64,000 nt of DNA from Veillonella sp. CHU740 (GTDB taxonomy: Bacteria > Bacillota > Negativicutes > Veillonellales > Veillonellaceae). Shown piece after piece: positions 26,301 through 41,300 of the stretch. Numbering within the stretch: the stretch's first letter is position 1; each line of letters starts with the position of its first letter. The notes beneath the pieces are model-generated. The model ran no database searches. It was given only the letters and a program-made list of their open reading frames with translations, and was not told the DNA's origin. The DNA is taken from contig NZ_RQVD01000007.1 in NCBI RefSeq assembly GCF_003992055.1, positions 1 to 64,000 of the forward strand, given 5' to 3'. The translations under genes and the position numbers were made by a program.

Positions 26301-29300
26301 GCTGCTCCGCTACTGAAAGTAGTCGACCCATCTGCACCGAACTCAACTTTGCCATTGCCTGCTGCATTAGTAATGCTGCTGATATTAGCAAGGTTTTTGT
26401 TCATTTTTACAGTCAATGTTGTTGTACCATTAGCTGCGACTAAGATATTGCCACTTGCAGATTGGAATCCATCTACTTGATCTTTAGCAACACCTTCACC
26501 AACGATGTTCACCAATGTGTTCAAGCGATGTTTATTCACAGTGTCAGTGTTATTACCAGTAAATTGTAAGCCGTCGTCCATAGTAGCTACTTGACGTTCT
26601 ACTACTTTTTCAACTTTCGTTACTGGGTCAACTTCTTTCGTTGTGTATACGATACGAGTGATGCCGTCTTTACCGTCAACACCTTTTTCACCACGAACGC
26701 CCGGAACTCCATCAGCACCATCTTGACCATTATAGCCATCTTTCATGCCGATATCTAAGGATTTACCTGGTGCACCATCAGCACCTTTCGGGCCCGTTAA
26801 GCCGATTGTGCCGTCTTTACCGTTGATGACAACAGATTTTCCGTCTTCACCTTTAGCTCCGATTTTACCATCTTTACCATTGATGACTACACTATTACCA
26901 TTTTCACCTTTAGGGCCAGTCAAACCGATAGAGCCGTCTTTACCGTTAATCACAACTGCAGAACCGTCTTTACCGTTCACACCGATAACACCGTCAGAAC
27001 CTGGTTTACCTTGTTTGCCTTCTGCACCTGGTTCACCTTTTTCACCGACAGTCACTACTGCATCTTTGCCGTCTTGACCGTTAGCGCCTGGTTCACCTTT
27101 TACAGTTACCGTGTTAGTTGTTACAGATTTAGATGTTAAGTCTTTGTTCAACTTGATAGTTACCGTGCTATTGCCATCAGTACCTTTTTCAACAGTTGTC
27201 ACTACGTTGTTGCCATCGTAGTTGTCATCTGCTGTTACATTGGCAGTACCAACGATGTTCACAGTGGAACCAAGAGCATTTTCAACGACTTTTTTACCAC
27301 CAGCTTTGGCAGGTAGGTTAGCACCGAAGGACAAGTTGCCAGTGCCCAATTGACCTTGGATTAATTTCAACTGTTCTTCCGTAGCCGCACGACCTTTAGT
27401 ACCAAAGTCTGGTCCTGTTAACGTTGTATTTGTCAAACCAGTGATATCACCTACAGAACCATTAATAGCAATTGGGTTACCGTTGTTGCCAACAGTCACT
27501 TTACCAGCTTTGCCGTCGATTGTCACAGTTTTATCGCCAGCTGCTGCGCCACTACTGAACGTAGTTACACCATCTGCACCGAACTCAACTTTGCCAGAGT
27601 TTGCACCATTAGTGATGGAGTTGATGTTTGTTAACTCGCTAGCTAATTGTACTTTCAACTTGCCATCTTTAGCATTCACGCCAATGTTATTGTCAGTCAA
27701 TTTAGCTTTGTCAGCGCCACCAACAATTTCTAAACGTTCGTTTAGTTTTTTGTTGATCACATTCGCTTCTGCTTCAGTTGCAGTCGCTGCTTCGTAGTTG
27801 TCGCCGCTGTATTTTTGACCGTCATCCATCGTAGCTACTTCATGTTTTACGATAGTTTCTTTGCCAGTGTCAGGGTTTGTATGTTTCGTTTCATATACGA
27901 TACGAGTCATACCGTCTTTACCGTTAGCTCCATCTGTGCCGTCTAAACCAACTGCACCTTTGTCGCCTTTCATAGTAAGACCGTTTGCACCATCTTTACC
28001 ATTCATACCGATAGAGCCGTCTTTACCGTTGATCACAACTGCAGAGCCGTCTTTACCGTTGACGCCGATTGTACCGTTAGAACCATCTTTACCCGTTACA
28101 CCTGGTTCTCCTTTTTCGCCTACAGTCACGACTGCATCTCTGCCGTCTTGACCGTTAGCGCCTGGTTCACCTTTCACAGTCACTGTATTGGTTGTTAAGG
28201 ATTTAGATGTTAAATCTTTGTTCAACTTCACAGTTACGGTTGTGTTGCCGTCAGCATCTTGCTCGATAGATGTTAATACGTTTTTACCATCGTATTGTTT
28301 ATCTGCTTCGCTAGCATTTGTTACATCGGCACTACCTACGATATTCACAGTGGATCCAAGTTTGTTAGTTACAACTTTATCTCCACCAGTTTTCGCAGGA
28401 AGGTTAGCACCGTATTTCATGCCTTTATCTGTCGCATCAGTCACTGCTTTAGCAATACTTGCGTCAGACGCATTTTTAAGGTCAGATACGTTAACTGCAG
28501 ATTTACCTGTTACAGGGTCTTTCGCTGCGGCTTCTAATTTTTCAAGATACGTTGCATCTTGTTTTGGTTGATTTGTCGCATCTTTCACTACAGTCGTATC
28601 GATAGCAGAACCTACATTATCTACGCGTTTTGCCTCCGGTGTATTCACTTTCGTATGAACATCACCTTCATACTTAGTACCATCTGCATTTTTGAAAGTA
28701 CCATCTGGTTGTTTGAATACTTGCTTACCAGCGTTATCTACGTAAATCAAGGCTTGGTCTTGTGCCACTTGTTTCGTGTTCAAGGATACTGTTACATCAT
28801 CGCCATTAGCAGCTGTACTAATGTAGTTGCCATCACCTTTGATATTGAATTTCACATTGCCATCTTTCAATGATTTAGCCGTTGTTGTACCAGTAGCCGT
28901 ATCATCGCCAAGAGCAATGGTGTTGTCTACCTTGGATTTCAAGTCTGACAAATCACTAGATTTAGCAATGCCTGCAATAGTAACTTCAGTTTTATGATTA
29001 GTATCCGCAGCATCTTCTACTGTTAACTTAACAGTATTGTCATCGCCTACTGTATATTTACCTTCAGAACCAGCTGTTGGATTCACCACTAAACGATAGT
29101 CGCTGCCAGATTTAGCAGTAATAGCTTCGGAGATTTTTTTCAATTGATCTTCCGTTGCTGCACGGCCAGATACATAGCTAGGACTTGCCACATTCCAGTC
29201 TTTGTTATCTAAACCAGTAATGAAGTTGCCTTCTGTCGGTGTTCCACCAGTTGCAGGCGCTACACCATTCTCACCTGGTGTTACAGATTGTTTACCAACT

Positions 29301-32300
29301 GTAATATCGTTAGCTTTCACAGTTCCTGCTTTACCGTCAAAGCCTACAGTTCCTGTTGTAACTTTACCATCTTTACCATTGATAACAACAGGTGTATCTG
29401 TACCATTAGCATCGTTGTTGCCGCTACTGAAAGTAGCCACGCCATTGTCTTTGAACTCAACTTTACCATTACCTGCTGCATTAGTAATGCTACTGATATT
29501 AGCAAGGTTTTTGTTCATTTTTACAGTCAATGTTGTTTTACCATCAGCGGCGACTAAGATATTGCCACTTGCAGATTGGAATCCATCTACTTGTTCTTTC
29601 GCAACACCTTCACCAATGATGTTCACTAATGTATTCAAGCGATGTTTGTTTTCTGTATCAGAATTGTTACCAGTGAAACGTAAGCCATCATCCATAGTAG
29701 CTACTTGATATTCTTTATCGCCTTCTGTGTATACGATACGAGTGATGCCGTCCTTGCCGTCAACACCTTTTTCGCCACGAACGCCTGGAACGCCATCAGC
29801 TCCATCTTGACCATTGTAGCCATCTTTCATACCGATATTGATGGATTTACCTGGTGCACCATCTGCTCCTTTCGGACCAGTCAAGCCGATAGAGCCATCT
29901 TTACCGTTGATGACAACTGCAGAACCGTCTTTACCGTTCACACCGATAGTACCGTTAGAGCCATCTTTACCATCTGCACCTTTTTCACCGACAGTCACTA
30001 CTGCATCTTTGCCTGGTTTGCCGTCTTTGCCGTCTTCACCTTTTACAGTTACCGTGTTAGTTGTTACAGATTTAGATGTTAAATCTTTGTTCAACTTCAC
30101 AGTTACTGTTGTATTGCCGTCAGTATCTTGTTCGATAGATGTTAATACGTTTTTACCATCGTATTGTTTATCTGCTTCTGTTGCATTAGTTACATCTGCA
30201 CTACCTACGATATTCACAGTGGATCCAAGTTTGTTAGTTACAACTTTATCTCCACCAGTTTTCGCAGGAAGATTAGCACCGTATTTCATGCCTTTTGCCA
30301 CAACTTCATCAGCTGCGTTTTTAAGGTCGGATACGTTAACAGCTGCATTTGGATGGTTGCCCTCTTTCGCCGCTTCTGCTAAACGTTCTAAGAATGTTGG
30401 ATTTTGTTTATTTCCTGCACCTTCTGGAACATTTGTATTAGCAATGGCAGAGCCTACGTTATTAAGGATGGTATCTCCTTTTGTTGTATCTTTCGCAGCA
30501 GATTGAACTCGTGTTTCCACATTTTCTGGTGCTACTTCTGCGCCATCTGCTGTATGGAACTTGCCATCTTTATCTATGGTTACTTTTTTACCGTCTTTTG
30601 TTGTATATACAACAGGTAATTGAGCACCGTCAACAACAGCTTGTTTATTTACTTTCACATCGTAAGCATGTGCATCTGCTGTAGATGGTGTCACGGTAAC
30701 CGTACCATCTGCATTGGATACTGTTGTAATCGTATCATTATCAGTACCTTTTTCAGCACCGATTGTGATGACACCGTTTTCTTGAGTAACTTTTACTGAA
30801 CCGCTACCTTTAAGAGTAATTCGTTTATTTTCGCCTTCTGTACCAGTTGCTTGTGGGTCTACTTTATCTGTAGATGTACCATTGTTAACAGCTAAATCCC
30901 ACAATGCAGTTTTATCTGCTTTGTTATTAACTTCATCGTTAACTGCTTTCAACTGATCTTCTGTGGCTGCACGACCAGATACAGCTGTTGGATTTTTTAC
31001 ATTCCATTCCGTATTTTGTAAACCAGTTATATAGCCTTGTTTACCGTCAATAGATACTGGATGATCGCCATCTACTTTCACAACACCATTGTTATCGAAT
31101 GTTACTTTACCAGATCCAGCTCCATTCGTAATGGAAGAAATGTTACCTAAGTTGCCTGTTACGTTTACTTTGTATGGCTTAGCTTCTGTACCTTCACCTT
31201 CAACAGTTGTATTTGTACCAGCTACTAATTTTGTTTTAGCTACAGATACTTTGTAGATTGTTTTACCCTCTGTATTTGTATCTTTATCTACAGTAACATT
31301 ATCTGCTCCATCCGCAGCTTTTACTTCTACTGCATCTTTAGCGATATTGGCAACTGCTTTTTTAGATACGCCTACACCATAACGAGCATTAGCTGTTTTA
31401 TCTGTTGTACCATCCATCATAGTTACAGTAGCGATATTTTCATCACCAGTTTCAGCATCTGCTTTAGTAACAGATTCTACTTGTTTGTCTGCAGAAATAG
31501 TATATGTCGTTTGACCCGTTTTCTCGTCTACAGCTGGTGTGCCAACAGAAATACCTTCGCCAGCTTGGATTTTTGTTCCTAAGCCAGTGATAACTTTTTT
31601 ACCTGCATCTGTAATATTGGATAAATCATTTTTCGCTACACCAGAGATCACAGCTTTAGTATCAGCTACAACTTCACCATTACCATTTACATAGGTTAAT
31701 GTCACATCACCATTAGCATCTACAGTGTATTTTTCTGTATCTGTTGTTGGTTTGATGTGAAGTTCTTTGCCGGCTACTGCATTTAATTGGTTTACATTAA
31801 CAGCATCCGTACCATCCGTACCTTCTGCCACGCCAGTAATTTTAGCACCGCCAACGGAGATTGTACCTGCGTTTGTGCCTTCACCCGCATTAATAGTCAA
31901 TGTTGTTCCACCGTTGGAAATAGTTAATGGGCTCGTACCTTTACCCGCAATGGAATTGATGCCTGTTAAAGAGTCTGATAATTGAACTTTCAACTTACCG
32001 CCATCTGCATTAACTCCGATGTTGTTGTTAGTCAATTTGTCTTTAGCTGCGCCACCAACAATTTCTAAACGTTCGTTTAGTTTTTTATTGATTACATTCT
32101 CTTCTGCTTTGGTTGCAGTCGCTGGTTCATAGTTATCACCACTATATTTTTGACCGTCATCCATCGTAGCTACTTCATGTTTTACGATGGTTTCTTTGCC
32201 AGTGTCAGGATTTGTATGTTTCGTTTCATACACGATACGAGTCATACCATCTTTACCGTTAGCGCCATCTGTGCCGTCTAATCCAACCGCACCTTTGTCA

Positions 32301-35300
32301 CCTTTCATAGTAAGACCGTTTGCACCATCTTTACCGTTCATTCCGATAGATCCATCTTTGCCGTTAATCACAACAGCAGATCCGTCTTTACCGTTCACTC
32401 CGATTTTACCATCAGAACCATCTTTGCCTGGTTCACCTTTTTCACCTACAGTCACTACCGCATCCCTGCCATCTTGACCGTTAGCGCCTGGTTCGCCTTT
32501 TACAGTCACTGTATTGGTTGTTAAGGATTTAGATGTTAAATCTTTATTCAACTTCACAGTTACTGTTGTGTTGCCGTCAGCATCTTGTTCGATAGATGTT
32601 AATACGTTTTTACCATCGTATTGTTTATCTGCTTCTGTCGCATTGGTGACATCTGCACTACCTACAATGTTTACCGTAGAGCCAAGTTTATTAGTTACAA
32701 CTTTATCCCCACCAGTTTTCGCAGAAAGGTTTGCACCATATTGCATACCTTTATCGATCACTTTTGCAGTGACAGCGTCAGCTGTTTGTTTAAGATCAGA
32801 TACATTAACTGCTGCATTTGGATGGTTACCCTCTTTTGCCGCTTCTGCTAAACGTTCTAGGAATGTTGGATTTTGTTTATTTCCTGCACCTTCTGGAACA
32901 TTTGTATTAGCAATGGCAGAGCCTACGTTATTAAGGATTGTATCTCCTTTTGTTGTATCTTTCGCAGCCGATTGAACTCGTGTTTCCACATTTTCTGGTG
33001 CTACTTCTACGCCATCTGCTGTATGGAACTTGCCATCTTTATCGATGGTTACTTTTTTACCGTCTTTTGTTGTATATACAACTGGTAATTGAGCGCCGTC
33101 AACAACAGCTTGTTTATTTACTTTCACATCATAAGCGTGTGCATCTGCTGTAGATGGAGTCACTGTAACTGTACCATCGGCATTGGATACTGTTGTAATC
33201 GTATCGTTATCCACGCCTTTTTCAGCTCCGATTGTGATGACCCCATTTTCTTGAGTAACTTTTACAGCACCGCTACCTTTAAGGGTGATTCGTTTATTTT
33301 CGCCTTCTGTACCAGTTGCTTGTGGATCTACTTTATCTATAGATGTACCGTTGTTTACTGCCAAATCCCATTGATTTGCTTTCACTTCATCTAATACTTG
33401 TTTAGATGCCACATCGTTGATAGTAATCGTTTCAGGAGTACTATTAGGTTGTTTAGTATCCTTAACTTTTAAAGCAATCGTTCCATCATTTGGTTTATAT
33501 ACACCATCAGTACCTGCATCCGGATTTGGAATCAAGCGGAAATCTGTTGTAGACGCTGCGTCAGCAATGTCTTTTACCGCTTTTAATTGTTCTTCCGTGG
33601 CTGCACGATTAGATGTACCAAAACCTGCTACATCTAACGTTGTATTTTGTAAACCAGTGATTTGACCTTGTTTACCGTCAATGGATACCGCTTTAGCACC
33701 ATCTACCTTCACAACGCCATTGTTATCAAATGTCACTTTGCCAGTGTCATCTGTATTAGTGATAGATGTAACCTTAGTAAGATCACCCGCTACCTTAACT
33801 TTGTATGGCTTAGCTTCTGTACCTTCACCTTCAACAGTTGTATTTGTACTAGCTACTAATTTTGTTTTAGCTACAGATACTTTGTAGATCGTTTTACCCT
33901 CTGTATTTGTATCTTTATCTACAGTAACATTATCTGCTCCATCCGCAGCTTTTACTTCTACTGCATCTTTAGCGATATTGGCAACTGCTTTTTTAGATAC
34001 GCCTACACCATAACGAGCATTAGCTGTTTTATCTGTTGTACCATCCATCATAGTTACAGTAGCGATATTTTCATCACCAGTTTCAGCAAGTGCTTTAGTA
34101 ACAGATTCTACTTGTTTGTCAGCAGAAATAGTATATGTCGTTTGACCAGTTTTCTCATCTACAGTTGGTGTTCCAACAGAAATACCTTCGCCAGCTTGGA
34201 TTTTTGTTCCTAAACCAGTAATAACTTTTTTACCACCATCTGTAATATTGGATAAGTCATTTTTCGCTACACCAGAGATAACAGCTTTAGTATCAGCTAC
34301 AGCTTCACCATTACCATTTACATAGGTTAATGTTACATCACCATTAGCATCTACAGTGTATTTTTCTGTATCTGTTGTTGGTTTGATATGAAGTTCATTA
34401 CCTGCTGCATCTTTGACTGCTTTGGCAATACTTGCATCAGACGTTTTCTTAAGGTCAGATACGTTAACAGCAGATGTTCCTGTTACAGGATCTTTCGCTG
34501 CAACTTCTAATTTTTCTAAATACGTTGCGTCTGGTTTTTCTTGACCTGCATCAGTAGTTACTTTTGCTCCATCAATTGCAGAGCCTACGTTGTCTACACG
34601 TTGCGGTACTGTTGTATTTACTTTCGTATGAACAGTATCTGTATACTCGATACCTTTATCGTTGTAGAACTTACCGTCTGCATGTTTAAATACTTGGTTG
34701 CCATCTTTGTCAACATAGATGAAAGCTTGTGTTTCGCTAACTTTATCTGTGTTTACTTTCACATCATATGCATGTGTGTTTCCGTCTACATTATCAACGG
34801 TAATAGTACCGTCAGAGGATTTTACAGTTGTGATTGTGTCATTATCTACGCCTTTTTCAGCGCCGATTTTGATCACACCATTTTCTTGGCTAACAGTAAC
34901 ACCACCAGTACCTTCGATAGCAATTCGTTTGTTATCCGTTGCTTGTGCACCATCTTGTGGTGTTACATTTGTGATAGTATTGCCTGATTTAACAGCCAAG
35001 TCCCACAATGCAGTTTTATCTGCTTTGTTGTTCACAGTATCAGTAACAGTTTTTAATTGATCTTCTGTAGCGGCACGACCAGATACATATGTAGGATTTG
35101 TTACATTCCATGTTGTGTTACCAAGACCTGTTACATAGTTGCCAGTTTCAGATGTACCACCTGTTGTAGGAGCTACACCAGTTGTACTTGGAGTCACTGT
35201 TTGGTTACCTACTACAACACCTGCTGCTGTTAATTGACCTTTAGATCCGTCAACTTTCACAGCGTTAGTACCAGTACCAGCTGTTACGCTAGCATTTGTA

Positions 35301-38300
35301 CCGTCTACTTTCACAATGTTGTCACCGGAGCCTGCTGTTACAGTACCTGCTGTACCATCCATTGTGACTTGTTTAGCTGTTTCAGTGCCTAATGTCACCT
35401 TGTCAGCTAAACGAACGTCATAGTTAGTATGTCCATCGGTTGCTGTAGTTTTAGTTAAGGAAAGATTTTTATTAGCATCTTTACCTTCATTATTAACCGT
35501 TACAGTTGTTTTCGCTTTGCCAACTTCATCGTTCAATTGTTTTACGTTAACAGCATCAGAATCACCTACGCCTTTAGATACATTGGTAATTTTATTACCG
35601 CCATTATCTAAGCCATTTTTCGTTAAGGATACCGTAGTTGTTGTACCTGCGGATGGCTTAATCGTGATTCCCTCTGGACCTGTTACCGTCGTTGTTGTGC
35701 CATCCGTAGTTGTCACTTTACCAGGAGTGATCGTCGTCGTACCTTCTCCTTCTTTCGTCACTTCTACTTTCGACAACTTAGTAATAGAATCGTTTAGGCT
35801 ATATGTGAAGTTTTTGCCATCTTGTTTGATTTTTAGGTTTTTACCAGCGATGAAAGCTACTTCATTATCGTTTGTGACATGTTCGGATGTTGGATTAGAA
35901 CCTGTTGCTTGTTCACCACCATCGGCCACATCAGAAGTTGCGTACCAGCCAAGGTTCGCTTTTAAGTCAGTTACAGTTTTTGTTAATTGAGATACGTTAA
36001 CTGCATCCTTAGGATCTGTACCTTCTGCCACACCAGTAATTTTTGCACCGCCAACGGAGATTGTACCTGGTTTTGTTCCTTCGCCATTGTTAATCGTTAA
36101 CGTTGTATTACCATTGGAAATCGTTAATGGGCTTGTACCTTTACCTGCAATGGAATTGATGCCTGTTAAAGATTCTGCCAATTTAACTTTCAACGCACCG
36201 CCATCTGCATTGACACCGATATTATTATCAGTCAATGTTCCTGTGGCACCGCCAAGAATTTGCAATTGTTCTCCTAATTTCTTAGTGATTCCATTTTGCT
36301 CAGTTTCTGTAGCAGTCGCCGCTTTATAATTATCCCCAGCATATTTCATGCCTTTGTTTGTAGCATCAGTGACTGCTTTAGCAATGCTTGCATCAGATGT
36401 TTTCTTAAGGTCAGATACGTTCACCGCAGATTTTCCTTTTGTTGGATCTGCTGCAGCTTCGGTTAATTTACCCAAGAATGTAGTATCTGTTGTTGTACCA
36501 TCTGGATCAATAGCAGAACCAACGTTGTCTACACGTTGAGGTGCTACTGTATTTACTTTCGTATGAACAGTGCCTTCATACTTAGTGCCATCTGCATTTT
36601 TGAAAGTGCCATCAGGTTGTTTAAACACTTGTTTGCCTTTGTCATCTACGAAGATTAACGCTTGTGCTTCTCCCAATTTTTGAGCATTGACTTTCACATC
36701 ATATGCATGTGTATTTCCATCTACAGTATCAACAGTGACAGTGCCATCAGTAGATGTAACAGTTGTTACAGTATCATTATCTACGCCTTTTTGAGCGCCG
36801 ATTGTAATGACACCATTTTCTTGCTTAACAGTAACACCATCTTCACCTTTCAAGACGATACGTTTGTTTTCACCTTCTGTGCCAGTTGCTTGTGGTTCTA
36901 CTTTATTTGTAACAGTACCATTGCTAACTGCTAAATCCCATTGATTTGCTTTTACAGTATCTAATGCTTCTTTGGATGCCACATCGTTAATAGTAATCGT
37001 TTCAGGAGTACTATCAGCTTGTTTAGTATTTTTAACTTTTAAAGAAATGGTTCCATTATCTACTTTATACGCACCATTGCTACCTTCTACTGGATTTGCA
37101 ATTAAACGATAATCTGTTGTAGACGCTGCATCAGCAATGTCTTTTACCGCTTTTAATTGTTCTTCCGTAGCTGCACGATTAGCCTTAGCAAAATCTGCGG
37201 CAGTTAGAGTTGTATTTTGTAAGCCAGTAATTTGACCTTGTTTACCATCAATAGATACTGCTTTATCACCATCTACTTTCACAACGCCATCACCAGCAAA
37301 GCTTACTTTGCCAGTGCCATCTGTGTTAGTGATAGATGTAATCTTAGTAAGATCACCTGTTACATTTACTTCGTATGGTTTAGCGTCTGTACCTTCACCT
37401 TTAACAGTTGTATTTGTCCCAGCAGATAATTTTGTTTTATCTACAGATATTTTGTAAATCGTTTTACCAGCTGTTGTTGTATCTTTATCTACAGTAACAT
37501 TATCTGCACCATCTGCAGCTTTTACTTCTACTGCATCTTTAGCGATATTAGCCACGGCTTTTTTAGATACAGCTACGCCATATTTTGTATTCGCTGCGTC
37601 TTGATCACCAGTCACTAGGCTTACTTCTGCAATATTTTCATCAGTTGTGTCAGTTAATGTTGCTTTCACAACAGATTCTACTTGTTTATCTGCAGAAATA
37701 GTATATGTTTTCTTACCAGTCTTTTTATCTACAGTAGGTTCTCCTACTGTAATACGGTCGCCTGCTGCAATTTCTGTACCTAAAGCAGTGATGTTTTTCT
37801 TGCCAGCATCTGTGATGTTGGACAAGTCATTTTTAGCTACACCAGAGATGACTGCTTTCGTATCAGCTACAGCGTTTCCATCCCCATTTACGTAAGTTAA
37901 TGTTACATCACCATTTTCATCTACAGCATATTTTTCTGCATCTGTTGTTGGTTTGATGTGAAGTTCTTTGCCTGCTACTGCATTCAATTGGCTCACGTTA
38001 ACAGCATCTGTTTCTGCTTCACCATTTGCCACACCAGTAACTTTTGCACCACCAACGGAGATTGTGCCAGGTTTTGTTCCTTCTGGTGCATTGATAGTCA
38101 ATGTTGTACCACCATTGGAAATTGTTAATGGACTTGTACCTTTACCTGCAATGGAATTGATGCCTGTTAAAGATTCTGCTAAACCAATTTCTAATTCTCC
38201 ATTAGTATTTTTAGTACGAATATTATTGGCTGCTGTATTACCAGCAACAGTTCCTTCACCTTTAACTTCTAACGTTTGGCCTAACTCTTTGCTAATTACA

Positions 38301-41300
38301 TCCCCTGTATTACCTTGGAATTTCATTCCTTTTGTAGTAGCATCCTCTACTGCTTTAGCAATACTTGCATCGGATGTTTTCTTAAGGTCAGAAACGTTAA
38401 CCGCTGCATTTGGTGTATCCGCATTAGCTTTATTTAATTTTTCTAAATACGTTGCATCTGGCTTTTCTTGACCTGCATCAGTAGTTACTTTTGCTCCGTC
38501 AATGGCAGAACCTACGTTGTCTACACGTTGAGGTGCTGCTGTATTTACTTTCGTATGAACAGTGCCTTCATACTTAGTGCCATCTGCATTTTTGAAAGTG
38601 CCATCAGGTTGTTTAAACACTTGTTTGCCTTTGTCATCTACAAAGATTAAAGCTTGTGCTTCTCCCAATTTTTGAGCATTAACTTTTACATCATATGCAT
38701 GTGTATTTCCATCTACATTATCAACAGTGACAGTACCATCAGTAGATGTAACAGTTGTTACAGTATCATTATCTACGCCTTTTTGAGCCCCGATTTTGAT
38801 GACACCATTTTCTTGCTTAACAGTAACACCATCTTCACCTTTTAAGACGATACGTTTGTTTTCGCCTTCTGTGCCAGTTGCTTGTGGTTCTACTTTATCT
38901 GTAGATGTCCCGTTGCTAACCGCCAAGTCCCACAACGCAGTTTTATCTGCTTTGTTGTTCACTTCATCGTTAACTGTTTTCAACTGATCTTCTGTAGCTG
39001 CACGACCAGATACAGCTGTTGGATTTTTTACATTCCAGTCAGTATTTTGTAAGCCAGTTACATAGCCTTGTTTACCATCGATAGATACTGGATGATCGCC
39101 ATCTACTTTGACAATACCATCACTAGCAAAGCTTACTTTGCCAGCACCTGCGGTATTTGTTATGGATGTAATGTCAGTTAGATTACCTTTAACGTCCACT
39201 GCATATGTTTTAGCTGTGCCATCTGTACCTTCTTGTACAGTAGTATTCTTACCATCGATGACTTTTACCGCTTTTTTAGCTTCATTTTGGATGATAGTTT
39301 TACCACCATCCGTAATGTTGGTCAAGTCATTTTTCGCCACACCTTTGATCATTGCTTTACGGTCTGCAATAGCCTTGCCATTGCCATCTACGTATGTTAA
39401 TTCAACCTTACCTTCAGTGCCAGTTACTTCATACTCTTTATTTTCAATAGAAATATCTTTACCTTTAGCAATATTTTCTACTGCTTTTTTAGATACACTT
39501 ACACCATATTTTGTGTTAGCTGCATCTTGATCACCAGTCACTGGGCTTACTTCAGCAATATTTTCATCAGTAGTATCTGCTAACGTTGCTTTTACAACAG
39601 ATTCCACTTGTTTATCTGCTGTAATAGTATACGTTTTCTTACCAGTAGTAGCATCTACAGTAGGGTTTCCTATTGTAACACGGTCGCCTGCTGTAATTTC
39701 TGTTCCTAGAGCAGTGATATTTTTCTTACCACCATTTGTGATGTTGGACAAGTCTTCTTTTGCCAATCCTGTAGCGCTCACTTTTACAGAACCATTGCCA
39801 GCTTTAGTAATAGCAATATTATCACCATTCACAAGGTTAACTTGTTTATTATCTGGATCTACCACTGTGCCATTCGCCGCTAATTTCCATTCATCAGCTT
39901 TTTTCGCCAATCCAGCATCATTGAAAGTAAGTGTTACATCACTTCCTTTAGCAGTAGTCGTAATATAGTTAGTATCACCTTTGATATTGAATTTTACATC
40001 ATTAGCTAACGTTTGTTTATCAGTAGCAGAGTTATTATCCCCACCTAAAGTGATACTACGGCCTACCAATGCGTCTAAAGCAGTTTTAGATGCGATATCT
40101 TTTAACTTAACAGTATTAGTAGCGTTTGTTATCTCGTCTTTTACAGTTAAATCAATTTCACCTGCATTACTTACAGTATATGCGCCACCACTATTTGCCT
40201 CTGGATTTGCAATCAATCGATAATCTGTGCTAGATTTTTTATTCAACTCAGTAGTTAGTGTTTTCAACTGATCTTCTGTAGCAGCACGGCCACTTACGTA
40301 TACAGGATTTGTTACATCCCAAGTTGTATTTTGCAATCCAGTCACATGACCTGTACTGCCGTCAATGGTAACAGGTTTTCCGCCATCGCCAACAACAACT
40401 TTACCTAATTTACCATCGATGCTAACAGGTTTGTCACCTGTCGCTGCACCACTTGTGAAAGTAGTGACACCATCTGCACCGAAGGCTACTTTACCATTTC
40501 CAGCTTCATTAGTGATAGATTTGATATTACCCAAGTCACGTTTCAATTTGATGTTAACAGTGGTATTACCATTATCTTGTTGTACCGTCGTTAATACGTT
40601 GCTTCCATCAAAGTTAGTAGCATCCGTTTCTGTAGCGCCACCTTTGATTGCCACAGTACTACCTAATTTATTTGTAACAGGGTTAGCACCGCCAGCGGCT
40701 TCAGAGATATTAGCTCCGTATTTCATACCCGCATCTACTACAGATTTAAGGTCACTTACATTGACCGCAGCGTTAGGGTTATTAGTCGGTTTTGCAGCCG
40801 CTTCCAAACGCTCTAAGAATGTTGGGGATAGATTATCTGGTCCCACTCCTTGCGTTTGAATCGCAGATTTTACATTATTAAGTACCGTTGGTGATGTAGT
40901 GCTATCTCCATTCGCATTCACTAGACGAGATTGTACATTATTAGCTAGTACAGCACGTTCACCTGCCACAGGTTCTTTCGATTTATAGAATTTGCCATCG
41001 GCACGTTTGTACAAACGATTACCTTGTGCATCGGTGTACACAACAATACCATTTTGGCTTTCCCCTTCAATAGTAATCGTATTGCCATCTGCAGTAACCG
41101 TAACATTACCTTTACCTTTCAAGTTGATGCGCTTATTGTCACCTTCCACGGCTTGAGGTGTTACTTTTGTTGACGTGCCATCAGTCGCTACAACGCCTAA
41201 ATCCCATAATGCAGTTTTATCAGCTTTATCAACAACGGCATCGCTAACATGCTTTAATTGGTCTTCTGTGGCTGCACGGCCAGATACTGGTGTTGTCGTA

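Noticed and set aside
21970-32505. Regularly spaced repeats that could suggest a CRISPR array
   Set aside because: The repeats are in-frame codons of Gly-X-Y units of the adhesin, with no constant repeat/spacer lengths and no cas genes.
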